A DNA stretch of 64,000 nt from Oxalobacteraceae bacterium (lineage in GTDB: Bacteria; Pseudomonadota; Gammaproteobacteria; Burkholderiales; Burkholderiaceae_D). The stretch spans positions 62,001-126,000 of the forward strand of contig CANFLV010000007.1 in NCBI GenBank assembly GCA_947448025.1. The letters run 5' to 3'. This document shows, piece after piece, positions 47,909 to 57,386 of the stretch; position 1 is the stretch's first letter; each line of letters begins with the position of its first letter. Under the pieces are notes generated by a model. That model saw only the letters and a program-made list of their open reading frames with translations, had not been told where the DNA came from and ran no database searches. Position numbers and translations under genes: made by a program.

Positions 47909-49123
47909 ATGTCGAACCACTTCAATCTGAAAGACCATCCGCGCCGCGCCTGGACCAACTTCGCCTTACTCGGTATTGCGCTCGTGCTGTTCCCCTTCAT
48001 CGCTGCCAATTTTGGTAACTCGTGGGTGCGCATCATGGATCTGGCGCTGCTGTACATCATGCTGGCGCTGGGCCTCAATATCGTGGTCGGCTTTGCCGGT
48101 TTGCTCGATCTGGGCTATATCGCATTTTATGCGCTGGGCGCTTACATGACCGGTCTGCTGGCCTCGCCGCAGTTTGCCGCCGTGCTGGAATCCTTCGTCA
48201 ATACCTATCCCGCAGTCGGCACTGCGATGGTCGCTTTCTTCGGCCCTGAGATCGCCCAGAATGGCATTCATTTATCGGTATGGCTGATCGTGCCATTGGG
48301 CGCGGCGTTCGCCGGCATGTTCGGCGCCTTGCTCGGTGCGCCGACCCTGAAGCTGCGCGGCGACTATCTGGCCATCGTCACGCTCGGCTTTGGTGAAATC
48401 ATCCGCATCTTCATGAATAACCTGAATGCGCCGGTCAATATCACCAATGGCCCGCAGGGCATCAACCTGATCGATCCGATCCGCATCTTTGGTGTTTCAC
48501 TTGGCGGCGAGGCAGGGTCGAATGCGACGGTACACCTCGGCAGTTTTTCCATGCCGTCCGTGAACGCGTATTACTTCCTGTTCCTGCTGCTGTGTGGTGT
48601 GATCATTTTCATCACCGCACGCCTGCAGCATTCGCGTCTGGGCCGTGCCTGGGTCGCCATCCGCGAAGATGAAATTGCTGCCAAAGCCATGGGCATCAAT
48701 ACACGCAATGTCAAGCTGCTGGCATTCTCGATGGGCGCTTCTTTTGGTGGCGTCGCCGGCGCGATGTTTGCGTCTTTCCAGGGCTTTGTCTCGCCTGAAT
48801 CGTTTTCGCTCACAGAGTCCATCGTCGTGCTGGCCATGGTCGTGCTGGGCGGGATCGGGCATATTCCCGGGGTCGTGCTGGGCGGTGTGATCCTTGCCGC
48901 CTTGCCGGAAGTCTTGCGCCATACGGTCGAACCAATGCAGCGCATGTTGTTTGGTAAAGTCCTGATCGAAGCCGAAGTACTGCGCCAGCTGCTGTACGGC
49001 CTGGCCATGGTCGTCATCATGTTGACGCGCCCGGCAGGTTTGTGGCCTGCGCCAAAAAGCCAGGATCGTCCCGATGCCGATACCGACAAACCGGCGCGCT
49101 CGACTGACGTGGTCGCCGCATGA
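47909..49123 (+). CDS. livM: Branched-chain amino-acid ABC transporter permease LivM
   Basis: 404-residue permease. NIVVGFAGLLDLGYIAFYALGAYMTGLLA and the ABC-contact loop LGRAWVAIREDEIAAKAMGI are typical of LivM. AAGGAG lies upstream of the ATG. Its TGA overlaps the first bases of the livG reading region. It forms a heterodimer with LivH. Confidence 0.93.
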   Translation: MSNHFNLKDHPRRAWTNFALLGIALVLFPFIAANFGNSWVRIMDLALLYIMLALGLNIVVGFAGLLDLGYIAFYALGAYMTGLLASPQFAAVLESFVNTYPAVGTAMVAFFGPEIAQNGIHLSVWLIVPLGAAFAGMFGALLGAPTLKLRGDYLAIVTLGFGEIIRIFMNNLNAPVNITNGPQGINLIDPIRIFGVSLGGEAGSNATVHLGSFSMPSVNAYYFLFLLLCGVIIFITARLQHSRLGRAWVAIREDEIAAKAMGINTRNVKLLAFSMGASFGGVAGAMFASFQGFVSPESFSLTESIVVLAMVVLGGIGHIPGVVLGGVILAALPEVLRHTVEPMQRMLFGKVLIEAEVLRQLLYGLAMVVIMLTRPAGLWPAPKSQDRPDADTDKPARSTDVVAA

Positions 49124-49134
49124 AGGAAGACCAA

Positions 49135-49908
49135 ATGAGCGCACCCGTCATTCTTGATATCGCCAATGTCAGCAAACGCTTCGGCGGCCTGCAAGCCTTG
49201 TCGGGCGTCGCCGTAAAAATTACCAAGGGCCAGATCTATGGCCTGATCGGGCCCAACGGTGCCGGCAAGACGACTTTATTCAATGCCATCACTGGTCTGT
49301 ATCAGCCCGACACCGGCAGCTTCGAGCTGGCTGGCAAACCCTATTCACCTTCAGCCCCGCATGAAGTCGCCAAAGCAGGTATCGCCCGTACCTTTCAAAA
49401 CATTCGCCTGTTTGGTGAAATGACGGCGCTTGAAAACGTCATGGTCGGTCGTCATGTGCGCACGCATCAGGGCGTCTTTGGTGCGATCTTCCGGCACCGG
49501 GCGGCGCGCGCTGAAGAAGCGGCGATCCGCGCCCGTGCCATGCAATTGCTCGATTTCGTCGGTATCCGGCAATTTGCCGAACGTACGGCGCGTCATCTGT
49601 CCTATGGCGACCAGCGCCGTCTGGAGATTGCGCGCGCATTGGCGACCGATCCGCAATTACTGGCGCTGGATGAACCGGCAGCCGGCATGAACGCGACGGA
49701 AAAACTCGGACTGCGCGAATTGCTCGTGAAGATCAAGGCTACGGGTGTCACCATCCTGCTGATCGAACATGACGTCAAACTGATGATGGGACTGTGCGAC
49801 CGCATCACGGTGCTCGATTACGGCAAGCCGATCGCTGAAGGCATACCGGCAGATGTGCAAAAAAATCCGGCCGTTATTGAAGCCTATCTCGGAGGATCGC
49901 ATTCATGA
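49135..49908 (+). CDS. livG: Branched-chain amino-acid ABC transporter ATPase LivG
   Basis: 257-residue ABC ATPase. It has Walker A GPNGAGKTT, the Q-loop region TFQNIRLFGEMTALENVMVG typical of LivG, a signature motif in LSYGDQRRLEIARAL and Walker B LLALDEPAAGMN. ATG 49135 is chosen because AAGGAAG sits just upstream; an earlier ATG at 49120 overlaps livM. It pairs with LivF. Confidence 0.93.
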   Translation: MSAPVILDIANVSKRFGGLQALSGVAVKITKGQIYGLIGPNGAGKTTLFNAITGLYQPDTGSFELAGKPYSPSAPHEVAKAGIARTFQNIRLFGEMTALENVMVGRHVRTHQGVFGAIFRHRAARAEEAAIRARAMQLLDFVGIRQFAERTARHLSYGDQRRLEIARALATDPQLLALDEPAAGMNATEKLGLRELLVKIKATGVTILLIEHDVKLMMGLCDRITVLDYGKPIAEGIPADVQKNPAVIEAYLGGSHS

Positions 49909-50627
49909 GTGCCCATGTTCTGAAAATTTCCGGCCTCAAAATCGCCTACGGCGGCATTCAGGCAGTCAAGGGCATCGACCTTGAAGTCAATCAGGGCGAA
50001 CTGGTCACGTTGATCGGTGCCAATGGCGCTGGCAAGACGACGACGCTCAAAGCCATCACCGGCACGCTCCCCGACTGTAAGGTTGAAGGGCATATCGATT
50101 ACCTCGGCGAGCCGATCAAGGGGCAGACCTCGTTTGCGCTGGTGAAGAAAAACCTGGCGATGGTGCCGGAAGGCCGCGGTGTTTTCACGCGTATGTCCAT
50201 CCTTGAAAACCTGATGATGGGCGCCTACACGCGCAACGATAAAGCCGGCATTAATGCCGATATCGAAAAATGGTACGGTGTTTTCCCGCGCCTGAAAGAG
50301 CGCTCGGCGCAAATGGCCGGCACGCTCTCCGGTGGCGAGCAGCAAATGCTGGCCATGGCGCGCGCCTTGATGAGTCATCCAAGCTTGCTGCTGCTGGATG
50401 AACCGTCCATGGGCCTGTCGCCGATCATGGTGGAAAAGATTTTTGATGTCGTGCGCACGGTCTCGGCCGAAGGCGTGACGATCTTGCTGGTCGAGCAGAA
50501 TGCGAAGCTGGCCTTGCAGGCGGCGAATCGCGGATATGTCATGGAGTCGGGTTTGATCACGATGACAGGCGCAGCAACGGATATGCTGGATGATCCAAAA
50601 GTGAAAGCCGCCTATCTCGGCGAGTGA
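49905..50627 (+). CDS. livF: Branched-chain amino-acid ABC transporter ATPase LivF
   Basis: 240-residue ABC ATPase with Walker A GANGAGKTT, VPEGRGVFTRMSILENLMMG, the signature LSGGEQQMLAMARAL and Walker B LLLDEPSMGLSP. The ATG overlaps the livG stop (ATGA), and GGAGG lies upstream. Last gene of the operon. No periplasmic binding-protein gene follows in the window, so the substrate specificity cannot be inferred here. Confidence 0.93.
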   Translation: MSAHVLKISGLKIAYGGIQAVKGIDLEVNQGELVTLIGANGAGKTTTLKAITGTLPDCKVEGHIDYLGEPIKGQTSFALVKKNLAMVPEGRGVFTRMSILENLMMGAYTRNDKAGINADIEKWYGVFPRLKERSAQMAGTLSGGEQQMLAMARALMSHPSLLLLDEPSMGLSPIMVEKIFDVVRTVSAEGVTILLVEQNAKLALQAANRGYVMESGLITMTGAATDMLDDPKVKAAYLGE

Positions 50628-50854
50628 ATTCTCAAGCAGGAATTCCGTGAAGCGCTATTCTGGCCAGTGAGGCAGGTGTGGGCAGCTGCTGCGATGACGA
50701 CTGTCTGCTGGTGCCGCAGATTTCAATGTCCAGCGTTTGAAACGCGAACTGTCGGCCATTCCCACGCTCGTGCGCATCAATGTGCATCTTGTGACATTGC
50801 CGGCCTTTGCGAATGCCGCGCCGACCAATCAGCCGGACGCGGAATTAATAGCGC

Positions 50855-51706
50855 TTAATCCTTGCTATAAGCGACGACCGTCTGCTGCTGCACACCAAGG
50901 CCTTCGATACCGAGTTGCATAGTGTCGCCGGCCTTCAGGAAGCGCTGCGGCTTCATGCCCATGCCTACGCCGGGCGGTGTGCCAGTCGTGATGATATCGC
51001 CCGGCATCAGGGTCATGAAACGGCTGACATAGCTGACGATTTTTGCGACCTTGAAGATCATCGTTTTTGTGTTGCCGGTTTGCGCGCGCTGACCATTCAG
51101 GTCCAGCCACATCGCGAGCTTTTGCGGCTGCGCGATTTCATCGCGGGTGACGAGCCATGGGCCGACAGGACCGAAGGTATCGCAGCCTTTGCCTTTGTCC
51201 CATTGCGTGCCCATTTCCAGCTGATAGGCGCGCTCTGAGAGGTCATTGACGATGCAATAGCCGGCCACATGACTCAGCGCGTCTTTTTCCGTGACATAGC
51301 GCGTGACGCTGCCGATCACCACGCCGAGTTCCACTTCCCAGTCCGTTTTTTTCGAGCCCTTCGGCAGCATGACCGGATCATCAGGTCCTGACAGGCAGCT
51401 CGTGGCCTTCATGAATACGATAGGTTCCTTCGGCTCGGCCATGCCCGCTTCGGCCGCATGGTCGGAATAATTGAGACCGATGGCGATGAATTTGCCGACC
51501 TGCGCCAGCGGCACGCCAAAGCGCGGTTTGCCGCGCACCAGTGGCAGCTTGGCCCAGTCGAGTTTCGCCAGTTTGGCGAGACCTTTGTCGCACAGGACCT
51601 CTGCAGTGATATCGGTGACGACGCCGGAGAGGTCGCGCAGTTTGTTTTCACAGTCGATGAGACCAGGCTTTTCTTTGCCGGGACGGCCGTAACGGACGAG
51701 TTTCAT
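50855..51706 (-). CDS. Fumarylacetoacetate hydrolase-family protein
   Basis: 283-residue FAH-superfamily enzyme. It has GLNYSDHAAEAG, the metal-binding acidic set in DWEVELGVVIG and the VNDLSERAYQLE motif, plus the C-terminal MTLMPGDIITTGTPPGVGMG. It resembles the ureidoglycolate lyase / 2,4-diketo-3-deoxy-L-fuconate hydrolase group acting on 2-oxo acids. Monocistronic and convergent with livF. The 227 bases between them hold no obvious gene or terminator. Substrate unknown. Confidence 0.88.
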   Translation of the reverse strand: MKLVRYGRPGKEKPGLIDCENKLRDLSGVVTDITAEVLCDKGLAKLAKLDWAKLPLVRGKPRFGVPLAQVGKFIAIGLNYSDHAAEAGMAEPKEPIVFMKATSCLSGPDDPVMLPKGSKKTDWEVELGVVIGSVTRYVTEKDALSHVAGYCIVNDLSERAYQLEMGTQWDKGKGCDTFGPVGPWLVTRDEIAQPQKLAMWLDLNGQRAQTGNTKTMIFKVAKIVSYVSRFMTLMPGDIITTGTPPGVGMGMKPQRFLKAGDTMQLGIEGLGVQQQTVVAYSKD

Positions 51707-51793
51707 GCAGCTTCCTTTTTAATTATTCATGTGATGCGCATTCTGCCCGATATGCCAGGGCATTGAACCGGGATTGGAATCGGACGCGCGTAA

Positions 51794-51828
51794 AAAAATC
51801 CTTTGCGGCGGGCCGGCAAAGGATTTTT
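51794..51828 (-). terminator. Terminator of the glycine-zipper gene
   Basis: A 13-bp perfect stem AAAAATCCTTTGC / GCAAAGGATTTTT with a nine-base loop has T runs on both strands. It lies 22 bases after the stop of the gene at 51850-52371. Confidence 0.88.
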
Positions 51829-51849
51829 GAGATGTGGCTATTGTCTGAA

Positions 51850-52371
51850 TCAGCGCGGCGTCAGTGCAACGCGCAATCTGACGCGCTCGCCCGGATCGTA
51901 AGGCATCACTGAGGACTGTGTATGGCCGCGATATTCATAAGTGACGAGATAGCCGGCAGTACGCTGGGTCCAGCTGTCGACGGTGCGGCATTGACGCACC
52001 GGCTGTTGTTCGGTGGCGCTGACGACCGTATCGGCATTGTCCATGCGGTCGCCGACGATGGCGCCGGTAATCGCGCCCACGGCAGTGGCGACGGTGCGGC
52101 CATTGCCACCGCCGACCTGATTGCCGAGCAGGCCACCGGCAATGCCGCCAATGATACCGCCGGCATTGCTATTGCCGCGCTGCTGCGGACGCTGGGTCTG
52201 GACGTATTCGGTATGGCATTCCTGGCGCGGCTGGTTGACTTGCTCGATTTGTGGCGTGACGCTGATCACGCGTCCGAAATCTTCGAATTCAGCGGCCTGT
52301 ACGAGTGAAGCGGTGGCGAAACAAACGAAAGCAAGGCTGGTCTTGGTCAACAGGTTCATAGGTTTTTTCAT
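51850..52371 (-). CDS. Glycine-zipper 2TM domain protein, exported
   Basis: 173 residues. A signal peptide ends near SLVQA (about residue 26). The central segment GGIIGGIAGGLLGNQVGGG, followed by AVGAITGAIVGD, is a glycine-zipper two-helix motif (about 90-135) as in Rickettsia 17-kDa surface antigen-like proteins. There is no lipobox Cys, so it is probably a periplasmic or outer-membrane-associated protein rather than a lipoprotein. The C-terminal part has a WTQRTAGYLVTYEYRG strand pattern. Function unknown, probably envelope-related. Confidence 0.85.
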   Translation of the reverse strand: MKKPMNLLTKTSLAFVCFATASLVQAAEFEDFGRVISVTPQIEQVNQPRQECHTEYVQTQRPQQRGNSNAGGIIGGIAGGLLGNQVGGGNGRTVATAVGAITGAIVGDRMDNADTVVSATEQQPVRQCRTVDSWTQRTAGYLVTYEYRGHTQSSVMPYDPGERVRLRVALTPR

Positions 52372-52529
52372 TTGTTGTTCAGGTTGCCAGTTAACTGTAA
52401 AAATGGTGATTCAGACTACAGCAACTATGTAAAATTTTGTATCACTGTTCGCGTTATCGCTGGTGATACGTTTTTGCGCCGCATACTTCAGGTAGGTCGC
52501 AGCTGAGTTCGCATACAGTCATGCGAAAA

Positions 52530-52604
52530 TGGTCCCGCCGACAGGAATCGGACCTGTATCCCACGCTTAGGAGGCATGTGCACTATCCATTGTGCTACGG
52601 CGAG
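52530..52604 (-). tRNA. tRNA-Arg (anticodon CCT)
   Basis: The minus strand folds into a full cloverleaf. Acceptor CTCGCCG pairs with CGGCGGG (one G-T pair), then TA at positions 8-9. D stem GCAC/GTGC, anticodon stem CATGC/GCGTG around loop CTCCTAA with CCT at 34-36, T stem ACAGG/CCTGT, discriminator A and an encoded CCA. It reads the rare Arg codon AGG. It stands alone between the glycine-zipper gene and uup. Confidence 0.95.
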
Positions 52605-52763
52605 ACGCGCGTGCTGCATGAAGCTTTCACACAGCGCTGCCGCAATTATAGCTGACAGTCCGACAAACAATCCCAGTCCTGTGGCGCGTATCGGTACAAT
52701 AGCGGGCTACACTCGATTAATTCGCGTCGCCGCTTCAGGCGCGCCACAGACAAGCAGGTATTT

Positions 52764-54653
52764 ATGGCAGTTCTTTCTCTCTCCGATGCGCAGCTCGCAT
52801 TCGGCCACGTCGCCTTGCTCGATCATGCAGAATTTTCCCTCGAGACGACCGAGCGCGTCGGCCTGATCGGCCGCAATGGCACGGGTAAATCATCGCTGTT
52901 GAAAATCATCGCGGGCATGTCCAAACTTGATGATGGCTTGCTGGTGCAGCAGCAGGGACTGAAGATCGCTTACGTTGAACAGGAGCCGCATTTCCTGCAG
53001 ACGATGAGCGTCTTCGATGCGGTCGCGTCCGGACTCGGAGAAATGCCGGCGCTGCTGGCGGAATATGAAGCCCTGACCGGTCAGTTTGGCGGCGACAATG
53101 ACGATGCGCTCATGGAGCGCATGCATGACATCCAGATCAAGCTCGATGCCGCGGACGCCTGGTCGCTCAATAACCGTGTCGAAGCTACGCTGGACCGTCT
53201 GAACCTGAATCCGGATGCACTCATGGGCACGCTCTCGGGCGGTATGCAAAAACGCGTTGCGCTCGCCTGCGGGCTTGTCAGTGCACCCGACGTTTTGCTG
53301 CTCGATGAGCCGACCAACCATCTCGATTTCAGCTCCATCCTGTGGCTTGAAGGTTTGCTGCGGGACTTCAAGGGTAGTGTGCTGTTCATTACCCATGACC
53401 GCAGCTTCCTCGACAATGTCACCACGCGCATCATTGAACTCGATCGCGGCAAGATTCTGTCATTTCCAGGCAATTTCACGACCTACCAGAGCCGCAAGGC
53501 CGAACTGCTCGAGAATGAAGAAGTCGAAAACGCCAAGTTCGATAAATTCCTCGCGCAAGAAGAAGTCTGGATTCGCAAGGGCGTGCAAGCCCGCCGTACC
53601 CGTGACGAAGGTCGCGTACGCCGACTTGAAGCCCTGCGCATGACGCGCTCGGTGCGTCGTGACCAGCAAGGTCAGGTCAAGCTCGATGTCGCCACTGGCG
53701 ACCGCTCCGGCAAGATCGTCGCAGAACTCGAAAACGTCAATCGCGCCTTTGGCGACAAAGTCATCGTCAAGGATTTCAGCGCGACCATCCTGCGCGGCGA
53801 CAAGGTCGGCCTGATCGGTGCGAATGGCGCCGGCAAGACGACTTTGCTCAAGCTCATCCTTGGTGTCGACAATCCCGACAGCGGCACGGTTCGCCAGGGC
53901 ACGAAATTGCAGGTCGCGTACTTTGACCAGATGCGCGCCCAGCTCGATGACGAAACCAGCTTGGCTGACACGATCGCCCCCGGCAGCGACTGGGTGGAAA
54001 TCAATGGCCAGCGCAAGCACGTCATGACTTACTTGAACGACTTCCTGTTCGCGCCGGAACGCGCGCGCTCACCCGTGAAGTCCCTCTCCGGCGGCGAGCG
54101 TAATCGTCTCTTGCTGGCGCGCCTGTTTGCCAAGCCGGCCAATGTGCTGGTGCTCGATGAGCCGACCAACGATCTCGATATCGAGACCTTGGAATTGCTC
54201 GAAGAGCTGCTGGAAGATTACAAGGGCACGGTCTTCTTGGTCAGCCATGACCGCACCTTCCTCGACAATGTCGTCACCCAGGTGATCGCCTCCGAAGGCG
54301 ATGGCCTGTGGCGCGAATATATCGGTGGTTACAGTGACTGGGAAAAATATCGCCCGTCGGCAGTAGCTGCGAAATCACCCGCGAAAGTTGAAGTCAAGGC
54401 CGCTGTGAAGGAAGCTGCGCCGAAAAAGAAATTGAGCTACAAGGAACAGCGTGAGCTCGATACCTTGCCGGCATTGATCGCTGAACTCGAAGCGGAACAA
54501 GTCAGTTTGTCGCAACGTCTGGCCGACCCGAAGATTTATCAGCAACAGGCAGGCGAAGCGGAAAAGCTGACGAAGCGCATCGCCGAGATTGATGGACTGC
54601 TGCTTGAGAATCTCGAGAAGTGGGAACAGATCGAAGCGCGCAGCAAGGCTTGA
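52764..54653 (+). CDS. uup: ABC-F family ATPase, Uup-like
   Basis: 629-residue soluble protein with two ABC domains in one chain: GRNGTGKSS / LSGGMQKRVALA / LLLDEPTNHLDF, then GANGAGKTT / LSGGERNRLLLARLF / LVLDEPTNDLD. A linker of about 80 residues lies between them, and a C-terminal coiled coil (about 560-629) is typical of Uup. ABC-F proteins act on the ribosome; Uup also binds DNA in E. coli. Full length, monocistronic. Confidence 0.93.
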   Translation: MAVLSLSDAQLAFGHVALLDHAEFSLETTERVGLIGRNGTGKSSLLKIIAGMSKLDDGLLVQQQGLKIAYVEQEPHFLQTMSVFDAVASGLGEMPALLAEYEALTGQFGGDNDDALMERMHDIQIKLDAADAWSLNNRVEATLDRLNLNPDALMGTLSGGMQKRVALACGLVSAPDVLLLDEPTNHLDFSSILWLEGLLRDFKGSVLFITHDRSFLDNVTTRIIELDRGKILSFPGNFTTYQSRKAELLENEEVENAKFDKFLAQEEVWIRKGVQARRTRDEGRVRRLEALRMTRSVRRDQQGQVKLDVATGDRSGKIVAELENVNRAFGDKVIVKDFSATILRGDKVGLIGANGAGKTTLLKLILGVDNPDSGTVRQGTKLQVAYFDQMRAQLDDETSLADTIAPGSDWVEINGQRKHVMTYLNDFLFAPERARSPVKSLSGGERNRLLLARLFAKPANVLVLDEPTNDLDIETLELLEELLEDYKGTVFLVSHDRTFLDNVVTQVIASEGDGLWREYIGGYSDWEKYRPSAVAAKSPAKVEVKAAVKEAAPKKKLSYKEQRELDTLPALIAELEAEQVSLSQRLADPKIYQQQAGEAEKLTKRIAEIDGLLLENLEKWEQIEARSKA

Positions 54654-54663
54654 GCCGGGCATT

Positions 54664-54692
54664 GATCCGGCGGCTAGTTTAGTCGCCGGATC
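54664..54692. terminator. Hairpin at the convergent uup / sirB1-like junction
   Basis: The 9-bp perfect stem GATCCGGCG / CGCCGGATC with an 11-base loop covers the stop of the leftward gene. No T-tract follows; possible shared 3' element. Confidence 0.45.
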
Positions 54693-55510
54693 GCCGCTCT
54701 CAAACCCGGCAGTTTGCTGCGCAGGTCTTTCGCGTCGGCTGCTGCCGGGCGTGCCGCCAGATACGCTTCAAAATCCTGCAGCGCTGCCTGCGGGCATTCC
54801 AGCTGTTCAAACGTGAGCCCACGATCGCGTAATTCCCCCGCCTGTTCCGGCAAAAGTATCACTAGTCTGTGCTGGATGCCGAGCAGCCGTTCCCATTGCT
54901 GTTGCTGCTGGTAGAGCCCTTTCAAATTGCGCAACATGCGCACCAGGATCTCGCGTGGTGCGGCCGCCTGCAGGAAGATCGCCAGTGCAGCTTCGCCGAT
55001 TTCGCTTTCCTGATCAAGGAAGGGTTCGAGCCTGTCTTCCAGATCATCGCGTGACAGGCTCGCGCCATTGAAAGGATCGAGAATGATATCGCCAGCCTGC
55101 ACCGAGAGCTTCATCAGGAAATGCCCTGGGAATGAGATGCCTTTGACGTCTAGGCCGATTTGCTGCGCCAGTTCCATATAGACCACCGCCAATGAAATCG
55201 GAATCCCGCGGCGGGTGCTGATGACGCGATCGAGATAACTATTGTCGGGCGTGTAGTAATCGTTGACGTTGCCCGCAAAGCCGAGTTCTTCATAAAAATA
55301 ATGATTCAGCATGCGCAGCTTTTGCAGCAGCGAAGCGTCGGCTGGCAGGCGTTGCAGCAAGCGCGCAGCGAGGGTGTCCAGTTCAAGCTGTGACGCTTCC
55401 AGGTCAAGTCGCGGGTCCGCTTCCTGGGCAATCGCGAGGGCGGCCTCAAAGAGAGGAATCGAATCATCTTGCCGAACCAGTGCGGCAAAGTAGTCGAGCG
55501 CATCTATCAT
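54674..55510 (-). CDS. SirB1-family protein (transglutaminase-like plus TPR)
   Basis: 278-residue protein. The N-terminal transglutaminase-like domain of the SirB1 type has LRMLNHYFYEELGFAGN, the YYTPDNSYLDRVISTRRGIPISLAV segment (with the usual Cys absent) and PGHFLMKL. A C-terminal region with two TPR-like helices, GIQHRLVILLPEQAGELRDRG and following, completes it. The biochemical function of the family is unknown. ATG 55510 is preferred (GGA eight bases upstream, family-like MIDALDYF); ATG 55525 and GTG 55531 are possible. It is downstream of murJ by 43 bases, perhaps cotranscribed. Confidence 0.85.
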   Translation of the reverse strand: MIDALDYFAALVRQDDSIPLFEAALAIAQEADPRLDLEASQLELDTLAARLLQRLPADASLLQKLRMLNHYFYEELGFAGNVNDYYTPDNSYLDRVISTRRGIPISLAVVYMELAQQIGLDVKGISFPGHFLMKLSVQAGDIILDPFNGASLSRDDLEDRLEPFLDQESEIGEAALAIFLQAAAPREILVRMLRNLKGLYQQQQQWERLLGIQHRLVILLPEQAGELRDRGLTFEQLECPQAALQDFEAYLAARPAAADAKDLRSKLPGLRAAIRRLN

Positions 55511-55553
55511 GGTGTATCCGTCCATAGTCACTCGGTCTGGCGGCGCTGCCGGC

Positions 55554-57104
55554 TCAGCCTGCGATGCGTTTGAAATCTTTGAGCCGGAAGCCCATCAAAA
55601 ACAAGGCCCCCAGGTAAGTCACGCCACAGCCCGCAATAACTTCGGTTAATGCCACCATGCGCCACAATGGTCGCGCCTGCAGGGCGATCCAGTCAAAATT
55701 GGCCGCGCCCCAGAGCGCTACGCCAGCCATCAGGCACAGCGCACCAGTCAAGCGTAGCATGAAGATTCCCCAGCCGGCTTTCGGCAGATAAATCGCATGC
55801 CGGCGCAAACCCATGTAGAGAAATACCGCATTCAGACAAGCCCCCAGTCCGACCGACAGGGCCAGGCCGGCATGCGCGATCCACGGCACGAATACAAAGT
55901 TCATCGCCTGCGACGCAATCAAGACACCTACAGCGATTTTGACAGGCGTACGGATGTTTTGTTTGGCATAAAATCCGGGCGCGAGAATTTTGACGATGAT
56001 TAAGCCGATCAGGCCGACGCCATAAGCAATCAGGGCAGTGGACGTCATGCTGGTGGCTTGTGCATCGAATTTGCCGTAATGGTAAAGCGTTGCAGTCAGT
56101 GGCTCTGATAAGGTTAGCAAAGCGACCGCGCAAGGCAAGGCGAGGATGAAGGTCAGGCGCAAGCCCCAGTCGAGCAGCGCTGAATACTCAGTCGTGTCAC
56201 CTTCCGAATTAGCCTTGGAGAGGCTGGGCAGCAAAATCGTGCCGAGCGCGACGCCTAGCAGGGCTGTCGGAAATTCCATCAGACGGTCAGCATAAGTCAG
56301 CGAAGAGACGCTGCCGGCCGGGAGGCGTGAGGCGATATTGGTATTGATGAGGATGCTGATCTGGCTCGCCGAAACGGCAAAGATCGCCGGTCCCATTTTG
56401 GATAGGATCAGGCGCACGCCGGGGTCGCGCAGCGCATAAAAAGGATGCAGCGACAGGCTGGGCAGCATGCCGATCTTGATCAGGGCCGGGATCTGTATTG
56501 CCAGTTGCAGCACGCCACCAACAAATACCGCGATGGCTTGCGCGTAGATGGGCTGATCAAGGTAGGGCGCGAGGAAAAGCGCGGCGGCGATCGAGGAGAT
56601 ATTGAGCAAGACCGGTGTGAACGCCGGTATCTTGAATTCGCGCCAGGTATTGAGGATGCCGCCTGAGAGCGCTACGAAAGACATGAAGCCAATGTATGGA
56701 AACATGATGCGCGTCATGACAACGGAGGCATCATAGACCTCTGGAGTCGACTGCAGACCCGGTGCGAAACAATACACAATGACGGGCGCACCGATGATGC
56801 CGACGACGCAGGTCAATAGCAGTGTCGACACGAGGACTGTGGCGACATGGTCGACCAGGGTCTTGGTTTCATCGTGACCACGCTGGGTCTTGTACTGTGC
56901 CAGTATAGGCACGAAGGCCTGGGAAAATGCGCCTTCGGCAAACAGGCGCCGCAGCAGGTTCGGGATCCGGAAGGCGATGTTATAGGCATCAGTATAGCCA
57001 GTGGCGCCAAAGGCGCGGGCGATCAGGATTTCACGCACCATGCCGGTCACGCGCGAGAGCATGGTCATGCTGGAAATGGTCGCGAGTACTCTAAGCAAGT
57101 TCAT
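55554..57104 (-). CDS. murJ: Lipid II flippase MurJ (MviN)
   Basis: 516-residue polytopic membrane protein of the MOP superfamily with about 14 hydrophobic segments. The start MNLLRVLATISSMTMLSRVTGMVREILIARAFG, then TDAYNIAFRIPNLLRRLFAEGAFSQAFVP, is diagnostic for MurJ, including the Arg residues needed for lipid II transport. It flips lipid II for peptidoglycan synthesis. It is divergent from rpsT, a common arrangement. Confidence 0.96.
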   Translation of the reverse strand: MNLLRVLATISSMTMLSRVTGMVREILIARAFGATGYTDAYNIAFRIPNLLRRLFAEGAFSQAFVPILAQYKTQRGHDETKTLVDHVATVLVSTLLLTCVVGIIGAPVIVYCFAPGLQSTPEVYDASVVMTRIMFPYIGFMSFVALSGGILNTWREFKIPAFTPVLLNISSIAAALFLAPYLDQPIYAQAIAVFVGGVLQLAIQIPALIKIGMLPSLSLHPFYALRDPGVRLILSKMGPAIFAVSASQISILINTNIASRLPAGSVSSLTYADRLMEFPTALLGVALGTILLPSLSKANSEGDTTEYSALLDWGLRLTFILALPCAVALLTLSEPLTATLYHYGKFDAQATSMTSTALIAYGVGLIGLIIVKILAPGFYAKQNIRTPVKIAVGVLIASQAMNFVFVPWIAHAGLALSVGLGACLNAVFLYMGLRRHAIYLPKAGWGIFMLRLTGALCLMAGVALWGAANFDWIALQARPLWRMVALTEVIAGCGVTYLGALFLMGFRLKDFKRIAG

Positions 57105-57277
57105 GGGCAGGATTCAAAGCGGCGCGCTTGGCGAAAGAGGGCAGAGTATAGCGAAATCAAGGTCCGTGGCGAAGTTAAATGCCGCGCAACAGCCATGCCA
57201 AGCGGCCAGATTGCCCTGTGCGAATATCGAAGCGCGCCGATTTATGATGAAATAAGTACCGGCAAAGCCTGCGCGGA

Positions 57278-57306
57278 TTGCTCACAATGACAAAACCGGT
57301 TATACT
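57278..57306 (+). promoter_or_regulatory. Probable sigma-70 promoter of rpsT
   Basis: TTGCTC (57278-57283) and TATACT (57301-57306) are 17 bases apart, about 80 bases before the rpsT ATG. The -10 matches five of six consensus bases; the -35 is weak. Confidence 0.55.
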
Positions 57307-57386
57307 CTGCGGCTTCGCGTAGTTACGATTCACCTACCTTTGCGTCTTCATTGACGCATTTCGATCCAGTTTTAGGAAATACATTC

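Noticed and set aside
50628..50854. Possible gene in the livF / FAH intergenic region
   Set aside because: The only frame (about 50737-50922) runs into the convergent FAH gene, lacks a ribosome-binding site and has no family resemblance.
52605..52763. tRNA-Arg as the attachment site of an integrated element
   Set aside because: No integrase gene and no direct repeat of the tRNA 3' end is seen nearby; uup and the glycine-zipper gene are ordinary neighbours.
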